Shown piece by piece: positions 36,215 through 43,651 of a stretch of DNA of 64,000 nucleotides. The stretch covers positions 1-64,000 of the forward strand of contig JAHYZA010000001.1 of assembly GCA_019424695.1 (NCBI GenBank), in the 5' to 3' direction. The stretch is from Oscillospiraceae bacterium. GTDB taxonomy: Bacteria; Bacillota; Clostridia; Oscillospirales; Ruminococcaceae. The notes beneath the pieces were generated by a model. It ran no database searches and was not told the DNA's origin. It was given only the letters and a program-made list of their open reading frames with translations. The translations under genes and the position numbers were made by a program. Position 1 is the stretch's first letter. Each line of letters opens with the position of its first letter.

Positions 36215-37927
36215 TCAGTCGGAAACATCCGCAGGCGCAATGCCGGCCTGCCATACCGGAACCTCGCCCAGCGCGAACACATCCACGGTGCCGATGGGTT
36301 GTACCACGGCCTGGGCATCGTAATGCTCGCGCAGCCAGGTCTGGATCAGGCTCGTATCACTCCCGACCAGATAGGTGTGCGGGCGTGTAAGCAGACTTTG
36401 CATGGGATTTTCCATCCCCAGTGAGATGAGGAACTGCTGATAGCCCGTCTGGCCACTGGTGTTCCATTCACCCCAGGGCAGGTTGTGCTGTACAAAGTCT
36501 TTGTCAGGAAGTTTTCCCTGGGACAGATAGTGATCCGTCATATACAGCGCCAGGGTGGTAGACTGCCACAGATAGACGGTGTCCTCGCTTTCGCTGCCCG
36601 CCGGTTCGGCGGTTGTCTGGTTGGCGGGTTGCCCGGCCAGCAGGGCGGGCTGGAGAATGCGGTAGCTGTAGCGGTTTTTCCACAGGCACAGGCATACGGC
36701 ACAGCCGGCCACCACACAGGCAATACGCCAGAACCAGCAAGTCGCTCTGTTTTGCCGAGGGGGCGCGGAAAGGAACAGCGGCAGCAATACGGCCAGCAGC
36801 GCCAGCGCAACACAGGCGGCCACCCGTTCCGGCAGACGGCCAAGGTACTGGTAATACAAACAGATCACGCACGCGCCGCCAAGGGCCAGCAGTGCCTCGA
36901 TCTTCTCGGAAAGCGGTGTGCCGGAAAAAAGCAGAAGCAGCAAAAGCACCAGAGAAAACAGCGTGAGAATCCGCAGCAGCGGCGTGGAAAAAACGCCGGG
37001 CAAGGCAGAGAGTGTCTGGAACAGGCTGGCCGGGGAGAGGGGATAAGCCCCTGTTTGGGAAACGGCGGAAACCTGCTGTAAAAAGTCGGCTGTGACCCGT
37101 TCGGTGTCCAGCAACATACCGGAAGCAACGGCGTTATAGTCGTTTTCGCTTAGGCCAAGGTCTGCCAGCGTCCCGCCGATTTCCTCCCAGGAGCGGTGCG
37201 GATAGTCCACAAGAATACTGCGCGAAGCGGAGTAGACACTGGCGGCTTGCCTTGCGGGTGAGGCGGCGGAAAAAACGAAGGAAAAAAGCAGCAGGAACGC
37301 CACGGGCAGTACACAGCAGAAGAGAAGCTGGCGGATCATGCTCCGGGAAATTTTGCGGGAAAGCGCCAAAATGCAAAGGTCGAGCAGCAGAAAGGGAAGA
37401 AGCAAGGCGGCGCCTTCCTTGCGCCAAAGAATTCCGAGACAGAGAAAAAGCACGGCGAAGAAGCGTGCGAAAGGAGGCAGGGCATTCCGGAAAGACAACA
37501 GCAGGGTGACAATGCCCAAAAATGAAAAGAAGCCCGCATATACCGTAAAGTTGATGTTGAAAAGGGAAAACTGCAGCAGGGCAAAGCAAAGAACCAAAAG
37601 GCAGGCTAAGCGCTTCCACGGGTGCGAAATGCGCAACGCCAGCAGGCTACCCAGCCACCAGACACCCAGCACAACGAAAGTCTGCCCCAGAACGGAAAAC
37701 CAGTCCGCACCGGGCCACAGCCGGGAAAGAAACGTGGTCATCAGGCTCAGCAGCGGATGAATGACAGGACAAACGCTGCCTTCACCATACAGCCCTGCGC
37801 AGGTGATGCTGACGAGAAAAGAGTCGATGTCGGTATACAGCCGGTCGGACAAACCTTTGATAAGGCAGCAGGCTGCCGGGAGAACGCCGTACAGCCAGAA
37901 CGGGACGGCAATTCGGGTGTGTTTCAA
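36215..37927 (-). CDS. Polytopic membrane protein, putative GT-C type
   Basis: A protein of about 570 residues with some twelve hydrophobic segments and a soluble C-terminal domain of about 130 residues. An acidic first-loop motif DRLYTDIDSF (near residue 30) fits the GT-C pattern, but I recognise no family. The TTG at 37927 lies eight bases after GGAG, better than the GTG nine bases earlier that overlaps it. The gene is visibly more A+T-rich than its neighbours (many AAA, TTT and GAA codons) and is inserted, on the opposite strand, between the two amidotransferase operons. It may have been acquired separately. Confidence 0.68.
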   Translation of the reverse strand: MKHTRIAVPFWLYGVLPAACCLIKGLSDRLYTDIDSFLVSITCAGLYGEGSVCPVIHPLLSLMTTFLSRLWPGADWFSVLGQTFVVLGVWWLGSLLALRISHPWKRLACLLVLCFALLQFSLFNINFTVYAGFFSFLGIVTLLLSFRNALPPFARFFAVLFLCLGILWRKEGAALLLPFLLLDLCILALSRKISRSMIRQLLFCCVLPVAFLLLFSFVFSAASPARQAASVYSASRSILVDYPHRSWEEIGGTLADLGLSENDYNAVASGMLLDTERVTADFLQQVSAVSQTGAYPLSPASLFQTLSALPGVFSTPLLRILTLFSLVLLLLLLFSGTPLSEKIEALLALGGACVICLYYQYLGRLPERVAACVALALLAVLLPLFLSAPPRQNRATCWFWRIACVVAGCAVCLCLWKNRYSYRILQPALLAGQPANQTTAEPAGSESEDTVYLWQSTTLALYMTDHYLSQGKLPDKDFVQHNLPWGEWNTSGQTGYQQFLISLGMENPMQSLLTRPHTYLVGSDTSLIQTWLREHYDAQAVVQPIGTVDVFALGEVPVWQAGIAPADVSD

Positions 37928-37958
37928 CGAAAGCACTCCTTTAAAGGTGATTGATTTT

Positions 37959-37987
37959 ATATTACATCATATAAGAACAAAGCGCAA
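37959..37987 (-). promoter_or_regulatory. Promoter of the 36215-37927 gene
   Basis: Minus strand: TTGCGC (37982-37987), 17-base spacer, TAATAT (37959-37964), about 30 bases before the start codon. Confidence 0.6.
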
Positions 37988-38079
37988 CGCTGCACAGCAA
38001 GCTACGCGGTTCTGTTCGAGGATTCCCGCTGGCATGCACTGATGGGAAGCGGCGGCAGTATAAAATCATATTCTCCCTC

Positions 38080-38108
38080 TTGCACAGCGGGGCAAGCTGT
38101 GCTATAAT
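38080..38108 (+). promoter_or_regulatory. Promoter of the amidotransferase 2-wbuZ-wbuY operon, with inverted repeat
   Basis: TTGCAC (38080-38085), 17-base spacer, perfect TATAAT (38103-38108). GCACAGC (38082-38088) is inverted as GCTGTGC (38096-38102) around seven bases, so the inverted repeat exactly fills the spacer and looks like a repressor site. Confidence 0.75.
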
Positions 38109-38124
38109 ACGCTGGAACGGCAAA

Positions 38125-38167
38125 GGCGCCGTCCGTTTGGCATCGCCATACGGACGGCGCCTTTTTT
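38125..38167 (+). terminator. Intrinsic terminator inside the leader (candidate attenuator)
   Basis: A perfect 12-bp stem GGCGCCGTCCGT/ACGGACGGCGCC (38125-38136 with 38150-38161), 13-base loop and six Ts (38162-38167). It lies about 10 bases after the expected transcript start and 33 bases before the ATG at 38201. No gene upstream on this strand could need it. It should stop most transcripts from the promoter at 38080-38108, or make a 50-base RNA. Confidence 0.85.
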
Positions 38168-38200
38168 GTATACAGAAATGCCGGAATGGAGTGCAGAAAT

Positions 38201-39574
38201 ATGGAAAAACTACCCCGTTATGTGGACATTGATTACAGCAAATACGCCCCGGACATTCCGGAGGACCAGCTGGAGGCTTACTACGGGCTGCCCAAGCATG
38301 TGCAGTTCTGCAAAGAATGTGTCATGAGCAACCAGAAGCCCAACTCCTGCTATGAGTTCGAGCACACCATCGACTCCATCAAAAAGACGATGGTCATTCA
38401 GGAGGACGGCGTCTGCGATGCTTGCCATGCCTGCCACAATAAGGCCAACGGTCATATCGACTGGGCGCTGCGCGAGAAGGAACTGCGGGAACTCTGCGAC
38501 GAGTACCGCAAGAACGACGGCTCCTACGACTGTCTGGTGCCGGGTTCCGGCGGCAAGGATAGCTTCTATGCCGCCCATCTGCTCAAGTACAAGTACGGCA
38601 TGCACCCGCTGACCGTCACCTGGGCGCCCCATATCTACACCCCCTGGGGCTGGGAAAATATGCAGGCGTGGATTCACGCGGGCTTTGACAACTACCTGTG
38701 CACGCCCAACGGCCAGACGCATCGTCTGCTGACCCGCCTGGCCACCGAGAATCTGTTCCACCCGTTCCAGCCGTTTATTCTCGGCCAGAAGCAGCTGGCC
38801 CCCAAGATGGCGGCCAAGTTCGGCATCCCGCTGGTGTTCTACGGCGAGAACGAGGCCGAGTTCGGCAACCCCATCGCCGACAACAACTCGGCGCTGCGGG
38901 ATGAACATTTCTTCGCGGTGAACGACTACGATCACATCTACCTGGGCGGCGTGAGCCTGCGCCAGCTGGAGGAGGACTACAAGATCGATAAGGCCGACCT
39001 GGCCATCTATCTGCCCTCCGAGACCTCCAACCTGGAGAAAAATCACATCCAGGTGCGCTATCTCGGCTACTACGAGAAGTGGCATCCCCAGGGCGCCTAC
39101 TACTACTCGGTGGAGCACGGCGGCTTCCGCCCGGCGCCCGAGCGTACCCAGGGCACCTACTCCAAGTACAATTCCATCGACGACAAGATCGACGATTTCT
39201 TCTATTACACCACCTACATCAAGTACGGTATCGGCCGCACCACCTATGACGCCGCCCAGGAAATCCGCAACGAGGAGATCACCCTGGATGAGGCGAAGGC
39301 GCTGTGCAAGAAGTTCGACGGCGAGTACCCCGACCGTTTCGAGAAGGAGATCATGCAGTATCTTTCCATCGACAAGCAGCATTTCCCCCACGCCTACCAG
39401 TGCTTCGAGCAGCCCAAGATGGATCGGGAATACTTCATGCACCTGGCCGACCGGTTCCGTTCGCCCCACCTGTGGAAGTGGGAGGACAACATGTGGAAGC
39501 TGCGCCACACCCCCTACGAGGGCGACAGCGAAGTACTCTGGGGTGACCCCAAGGGCACCCATCACGAAATCTGA
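38201..39574 (+). CDS. N-acetyl sugar amidotransferase 2 (WbpG/PseA family), long form
   Basis: A 457-residue paralogue of the protein at 34501. It keeps the cysteine pairs (C37xxC40, C72xxC75) and the PP-loop GSGGKDS (115-121) but has about 33 extra N-terminal residues, a longer stretch between the cysteine pairs, and diverged surrounding sequence, so it probably acts on another sugar or position. The ATG at 38201 is nine bases after GGAG; an ATG 15 bases earlier has a poorer site. It is followed 24 bases later by the HisF-like and HisH-like genes, the usual arrangement for amidino-sugar synthesis, and is preceded by a leader terminator. Confidence 0.88.
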   Translation: MEKLPRYVDIDYSKYAPDIPEDQLEAYYGLPKHVQFCKECVMSNQKPNSCYEFEHTIDSIKKTMVIQEDGVCDACHACHNKANGHIDWALREKELRELCDEYRKNDGSYDCLVPGSGGKDSFYAAHLLKYKYGMHPLTVTWAPHIYTPWGWENMQAWIHAGFDNYLCTPNGQTHRLLTRLATENLFHPFQPFILGQKQLAPKMAAKFGIPLVFYGENEAEFGNPIADNNSALRDEHFFAVNDYDHIYLGGVSLRQLEEDYKIDKADLAIYLPSETSNLEKNHIQVRYLGYYEKWHPQGAYYYSVEHGGFRPAPERTQGTYSKYNSIDDKIDDFFYYTTYIKYGIGRTTYDAAQEIRNEEITLDEAKALCKKFDGEYPDRFEKEIMQYLSIDKQHFPHAYQCFEQPKMDREYFMHLADRFRSPHLWKWEDNMWKLRHTPYEGDSEVLWGDPKGTHHEI

Positions 39575-39598
39575 TCCCGTTTGATCGGAGGCAAACAC

Positions 39599-40366
39599 AT
39601 GGCAGACAAAATACGCCTGATCGCGCGGCTGGACGTCAAGGACACCAACCTCGTCAAGGGCATTCAGATGGAGGGGCTGCGCAAACTGGGCGACCCCAAC
39701 CAGTTCGCCAAGCGCTACTATGAGCAGGGCATCGACGAGCTGCTTTACATCGATATCGTCGCCAGCCTGTACAACCGCAACAACCTCAGCGACATCGTGC
39801 GCAAAACCGTGGATGATGTGTTCATCCCGGTCTGTGTGGGCGGCGGTGTGCGCAGTGTGGAGGATGTGCGTCACCTGCTGGCGATGGGCGCCGACAAGGT
39901 GGCTGTGAATACGGCGGCCATCAAGCGGCCGGAACTCATCACCGAGATCGCCGAAGCCTTCGGCAGCCAGTGCATGGTGCTTTCCATCCAGGCCAAGCGC
40001 AGCCGCACCTGGCCCGGCAAGTGGGAAGCCTACTACGACAACGGCCGTGCCCATTCGGGGTACGACGTGGTGGAGTGGGCCAAGCGGGGCGAAGCGCTGG
40101 GCGCGGGGGAGATCCTGCTCATGAGCGTGGACAACGAAGGACTCCAGCGGGGCATGGACCTGGAACTCATCCAGGCAGTGACCAGCGCGGTGCATATCCC
40201 GGTGATCTGCGGCGGCGGTGCGGGCTGCGGCGATGACATTGTGGAGGCGGCCCGTGCGGGGGCCGATGCGGTAGCGTGTGCGGCGGTACTGCATTATGAA
40301 AAAGAAACGGTTCCGGAATTGAAAGAGGAGATCCGGGCCGGAGGCGTGGAGGTGCGCAGCGTATGA
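39599..40366 (+). CDS. HisF-like ammonia-channelling protein WbuZ
   Basis: A 255-residue TIM barrel related to imidazole glycerol phosphate synthase HisF but of the glycan-amidation (WbuZ) type. The first catalytic aspartate is retained (D12 in IARLDVKDTNLVKG), whereas the position of the second HisF acid, normally in IDAKR, reads SIQAKRS with Q131. That substitution argues against cyclase activity and for a role in passing ammonia from the glutaminase to the amidotransferase. GGGVRSVEDV and the phosphate-binding CGGGAGCGDD loops remain. It overlaps the HisH-like gene by four bases. Confidence 0.88.
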   Translation: MADKIRLIARLDVKDTNLVKGIQMEGLRKLGDPNQFAKRYYEQGIDELLYIDIVASLYNRNNLSDIVRKTVDDVFIPVCVGGGVRSVEDVRHLLAMGADKVAVNTAAIKRPELITEIAEAFGSQCMVLSIQAKRSRTWPGKWEAYYDNGRAHSGYDVVEWAKRGEALGAGEILLMSVDNEGLQRGMDLELIQAVTSAVHIPVICGGGAGCGDDIVEAARAGADAVACAAVLHYEKETVPELKEEIRAGGVEVRSV

Positions 40367-41010
40367 GAGTCACGGTGATCGACTACGGTCTGTCCAACCT
40401 GCGCAGTGTGCAGAACGCCTTGACCCATTGCGGGGCCGAGACGCTGCTGACCAGCAGCCCGGCGGATGTGCGAGCCGCCGAAGCGCTGATACTGCCGGGC
40501 GTGGGGGCGTTCCGGGACGGCATGGCCGGTCTGGAACGGCTGGGCCTGGTGGACGTCATCCGGCAAAAGGCCGCGGAGGGAACCCCTTTGCTGGGCATCT
40601 GTCTCGGGATGCAGATGCTCTTTGATGAATCCGAGGAATTCGGTACCTATCCCGGACTGGGGCTTATCCCCGGGCGGGTGGTAAAAATTCCCGATACCGA
40701 CGGGCAGGGCAATCCTCAGAAGGTGCCCCACATCGACTGGGACCCGCTGTTCCCCGCAGGGGGGCGGACGGATTTCGCCGGCACGGTGCTGGAAAAAGTT
40801 TCCCCCGGCCAGGAATGCTACTTCATCCACAGCTATGAGGCCAAGCCCGCCAAGGAGGCGGATCGTCTGGCCGATACCCGCTACGGCGGGCGCGACGTCT
40901 GTGCGGTGGCAGCCCACGGGGCCGTGGTGGGCTGCCAGTTCCACCCCGAAAAATCCGGCCCGGTGGGACTGTCTATTCTCAGTCAATTTATAAACATTTG
41001 TCAAAAATAA
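40363..41010 (+). CDS. HisH-like glutamine amidotransferase WbuY
   Basis: A 215-residue class I glutaminase. The catalytic triad is complete: C80 in GICLGMQML, H194 and E196 in QFHPEKS; the oxyanion-strand PGVGAFRDGM and YFIHSYEAK match HisH. Paired with the barrel protein just upstream it should hydrolyse glutamine and send ammonia to the sugar amidotransferases. No other histidine-pathway gene is nearby, so I assign it to glycan amidation. The operon ends at a hairpin directly after. Confidence 0.9.
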   Translation: MRVTVIDYGLSNLRSVQNALTHCGAETLLTSSPADVRAAEALILPGVGAFRDGMAGLERLGLVDVIRQKAAEGTPLLGICLGMQMLFDESEEFGTYPGLGLIPGRVVKIPDTDGQGNPQKVPHIDWDPLFPAGGRTDFAGTVLEKVSPGQECYFIHSYEAKPAKEADRLADTRYGGRDVCAVAAHGAVVGCQFHPEKSGPVGLSILSQFINICQK

Positions 41011-41015
41011 GCCTT

Positions 41016-41052
41016 CGCCCCGCGTCCTGACCGACGCGGGGCGTTGCTTTTT
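41016..41052 (+). terminator. Terminator of the amidotransferase 2 operon
   Basis: An 11-bp stem CGCCCCGCGTC/GACGCGGGGCG (41016-41026 with 41033-41043), then TTGCTTTTT. The T tract overlaps the next promoter's -35 box. Confidence 0.88.
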
Positions 41053-41089
41053 ACAGGGCAATCGGATATAATGTACCCTGTATGAATGT
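41044..41089 (+). promoter_or_regulatory. Promoter of the SDR-glycosyltransferase operon, with inverted repeat and shared start-site element
   Basis: TTGCTT (41044-41049), 17-base spacer, perfect TATAAT (41067-41072). TACAGGG (41052-41058) is inverted as CCCTGTA (41076-41082), enclosing the -10 box. One base after the -10, TACCCTGTAT plus NAATGT (41074-41089) recurs at 15 of 16 positions at 55677-55692, in the same place relative to another promoter. Confidence 0.7.
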
Positions 41090-41109
41090 GTAGAAATGGG
41101 GCGAAGTGT

Positions 41110-42054
41110 GTGTATAACGATCTTCTGGTAGGCTCTACCGGGTTTGTGGGCGGCAATCTGATGGCCAAACACGATTTCGCGGCGGTCTGTCACAGCAAGG
41201 ATGTGGCGGCACAGTACGGCACCCGCCCCGACCTGTGCGTCTATGCGGGGGTGCCGGCGGCCATGTTTCTGGCCAACGCCGACCCGGAGGCGGACCTGGC
41301 GGTCATGGGAGCTGCCCGGGAAAATCTGCGCCGCATCGCGCCCAAGGCGGTGGTGCTGATTTCCAGCATTGCGGTCTATGCAGACAGCCGCGGCAAGGAC
41401 GAGGACGACGAACCCGACACCGAAGATCTTTCGGCCTATGGCCGCAACCGTTTGCAGCTGGAGCACTGGGTGCGGGAGGATTTCCCCGAGGCTCTCATCG
41501 TGCGGCTGCCGGCGCTCTATGGCAAGGGTCTGAAGAAAAACTTCCTGTACGACCTGCGCACCATCACGCCGTCCATGCTCAAACCGGAAAAATACAGCGA
41601 ACTGGCGCAGAAATCCCCGCTGGTGCGGGACGGCTATACGCTGGCGGACAACGGCTTCTATAAACTCAACGGTGAGGTGGATGCCGCCGCGCTGCGGGAC
41701 TTCTTTGCCGGCAACGATTTCAACGCCCTGGCCTTCACCGATTCCCGCAGCCGGTACCAGTTCTACAACCTGGGCCGCCTGTGGGACGACATCTGTGCCG
41801 CACGGGCGGCGGGGCTGCGCCTTTTGCATCTCTGCACGCCGCCGATCTCAGCCGAAACCGTCTACACAGCGGTGACCGGCAAGACCGACTGGCACAACGT
41901 ACTGCCCAAGGCCCCCTTTGACTATGACCTGCGCAGCAAATATGCGGCGCTGCTGGGCGGCAGCGGGGCCTACCTTTGCACCGAACAGGAAGAACTGAAC
42001 GATATACGGCGCTTTTTGCGGCCGGGAGAGGAGCGGGACGATGCCCGTATGTAA
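41110..42054 (+). CDS. SDR-like nucleotide-sugar epimerase/reductase with YxxxR
   Basis: A protein of about 314 residues with a Rossmann start (LLVGSTGFVGGNL), VVLISSIAVYAD for the serine strand, then SAYGRNRLQLE where extended SDR enzymes have YxxxK. Here the lysine is arginine, so ordinary dehydrogenase chemistry is doubtful. RLPALYGKGLKKN is typical of sugar epimerase/dehydratase folds. It probably acts on a nucleotide sugar. The start is uncertain: GTG 41110 has a weak GGGG upstream, and ATG 41086 would be almost leaderless. It overlaps the next gene by 14 bases and opens the operon running to at least 49953. Confidence 0.72.
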   Translation: MYNDLLVGSTGFVGGNLMAKHDFAAVCHSKDVAAQYGTRPDLCVYAGVPAAMFLANADPEADLAVMGAARENLRRIAPKAVVLISSIAVYADSRGKDEDDEPDTEDLSAYGRNRLQLEHWVREDFPEALIVRLPALYGKGLKKNFLYDLRTITPSMLKPEKYSELAQKSPLVRDGYTLADNGFYKLNGEVDAAALRDFFAGNDFNALAFTDSRSRYQFYNLGRLWDDICAARAAGLRLLHLCTPPISAETVYTAVTGKTDWHNVLPKAPFDYDLRSKYAALLGGSGAYLCTEQEELNDIRRFLRPGEERDDARM

Positions 42055-42829
42055 ACTGGCCATCTCCAATATTGCATGGCATAAAAATGACGATGAAGCG
42101 GTCTATACCGCGATGCAGCAGGCCGGATTCACCGGTCTGGAGATCGCGCCCACCCGCATCTTTCCGGCGGAACCTTACGAGAACCTGACCTCCGCCGCGC
42201 TCTTCGGCGGCTATCTGAAAAATCGCTGGGGGTTCGAGGTGCCCAGCCTGCAAAGTATCTGGTACGGGCAAAAGGGCAGTATTTTTGATGCCGCCCAGAG
42301 CGAGGAACTGCTGGATTATACGGCCGGCGCCTTTCAGTTTGCCCACAGCCTGAACTGCCCGTCGCTGGTGTTCGGCTGCCCCAAAAACCGGATGCGCCCG
42401 CTGGGGGCCGACGATGCCCTGGCGGAATCGTTTTTCATGCAGGCAGGCAACCTGGCGGCGCGCTACGGCGTGCGCCTGGCCATCGAGGCCAACCCGCCGG
42501 TGTATACCAACTATCTCAACGGTACCGCCGAGGCGTTTGCCCTCGTCAAACGGCTGGACAACCCCGGCCTTGCCGTGAACCTGGACCTCTCCACCATGCT
42601 GGCCCAGGGCGAAAAACTGCAGAATTTTGTGGATGATATCAAGTATGTCAGCCATGTGCATATCAGCGAGCCGGGCCTGGCGCCCATCCAGAAGCGGCAC
42701 GAACATAAGGAACTGGCGCTGCTGCTGGGGGCTGTGGGGTATCAGGGGTATGTCTCGGTGGAGATGGCCAGTACCGACCTGGAAACCATCCGGCGCACGC
42801 TGGACTATGTTGCGGAGGTGTTTGCATGA
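42041..42829 (+). CDS. TIM-barrel sugar phosphate isomerase/epimerase-like protein
   Basis: A 262-residue protein of the AP-endonuclease-2/xylose isomerase-like barrel family. Metal-ligand-bearing strands can be seen: GLEIAPTRIF, VFGCPKNR, LAIEANPP, VNLDLSTML, HVHISEPG and VSVEMAS, which carry the Glu, Asp, His and Glu typical of these isomerases. Placed between an SDR-like protein and a glycosyltransferase, it probably reshapes the sugar that the operon uses. ATG 42041 has GGAGAGGAG and overlaps the gene before; the next gene starts on its stop codon. Confidence 0.82.
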   Translation: MPVCKLAISNIAWHKNDDEAVYTAMQQAGFTGLEIAPTRIFPAEPYENLTSAALFGGYLKNRWGFEVPSLQSIWYGQKGSIFDAAQSEELLDYTAGAFQFAHSLNCPSLVFGCPKNRMRPLGADDALAESFFMQAGNLAARYGVRLAIEANPPVYTNYLNGTAEAFALVKRLDNPGLAVNLDLSTMLAQGEKLQNFVDDIKYVSHVHISEPGLAPIQKRHEHKELALLLGAVGYQGYVSVEMASTDLETIRRTLDYVAEVFA

Positions 42830-43626
42830 TTGAATATGAGCGCCACGACCTTTCCGGTGTGCCGGATTACCGCGCCGCCGAACTGGATGCAAAACAGAGC
42901 GACTACTGTCTGCTCATTCCCGTCATCAACGAGGGCGCCCGCATCCTGACCGAACTGGGCCGTGCCCAGCGTGCCGGGGTGGATAAGCTGTGTGATATTG
43001 TGATCTGCGACGGCGGCTCCACCGACGGCAGCATGAACACTGATACCCTCAAACTGTACGGCGTCAACACGCTGCTCATCAAAACCGGTCCCGGCAAGCA
43101 GGGGGCCCAGCTGCGCATGGGAATCTATTTCGCGCTGAACCGCGGCTATAAAGGCGTTTTGACCATTGATGGCAACAACAAGGACTCCATCGAGGATGTG
43201 CCCCGCTTTATCGAGAAGCTGCAGGCCGGGTATGACCTGGTGCAGGGCAGCCGGTTCCGCCGGGGCGGTCAGGCCATCAACACGCCGCCCATCCGCTATG
43301 CGGCGGTGCGGCTGGTCCATGCCCCGCTGGTCAGTCTGGCGGCCCACCAGTGGTTTACCGATACCACCAATGCCTACCGCGCCTACAGCCGGGAGTATCT
43401 GACCCACCCGGAAGTGCGCCCGCTGCGGGATGTTTTCCAGGGGTACGAACTGCTGGCCTACCTGAGCATCCGCGCCACCCAGCTGGGGCTGCGCGCCTGC
43501 GAAGTGCCGGTCACCCGGGCCTATCCGGCTACCGGCAAGACGCCCACCAAGATCACCGGTTTCAAGGGCAACAGCGACCTGCTCAAGGTGTTGCTGAACG
43601 CCATGGCGGGCAAGTACAATCCGTAA
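42826..43626 (+). CDS. Family 2 glycosyltransferase
   Basis: A 266-residue GT-A fold enzyme without membrane segments. LLIPVINEGARI opens the nucleotide-binding half, CDGGSTDGS holds the first acids, LTIDGNNKDS the DxD-like site, and LVQGSRFRRGG and TDTTNAYRAYSRE match polyprenyl-phosphate sugar transferases such as dolichol-phosphate mannose synthase-like proteins. It likely charges a lipid phosphate with a sugar that the adjoining GT-C-like membrane proteins use. It overlaps the preceding gene by four bases. Confidence 0.88.
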   Translation: MIEYERHDLSGVPDYRAAELDAKQSDYCLLIPVINEGARILTELGRAQRAGVDKLCDIVICDGGSTDGSMNTDTLKLYGVNTLLIKTGPGKQGAQLRMGIYFALNRGYKGVLTIDGNNKDSIEDVPRFIEKLQAGYDLVQGSRFRRGGQAINTPPIRYAAVRLVHAPLVSLAAHQWFTDTTNAYRAYSREYLTHPEVRPLRDVFQGYELLAYLSIRATQLGLRACEVPVTRAYPATGKTPTKITGFKGNSDLLKVLLNAMAGKYNP

Positions 43627-43651
43627 CAACGCAAAGAGGAGGCATGACAGG

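Noticed and set aside
39599..41010. Reading the HisF-like and HisH-like genes as histidine biosynthesis hisF and hisH
   Set aside because: No other his gene is near, the HisF-like protein has Q131 at a catalytic acid position, and the amidotransferase gene directly precedes them.
43644..43646. ATG just after AGGAGG as the start of the 43652 membrane-protein gene
   Set aside because: It is one base from the ribosome site and out of frame; the TTG at 43652 is in frame at a normal distance.
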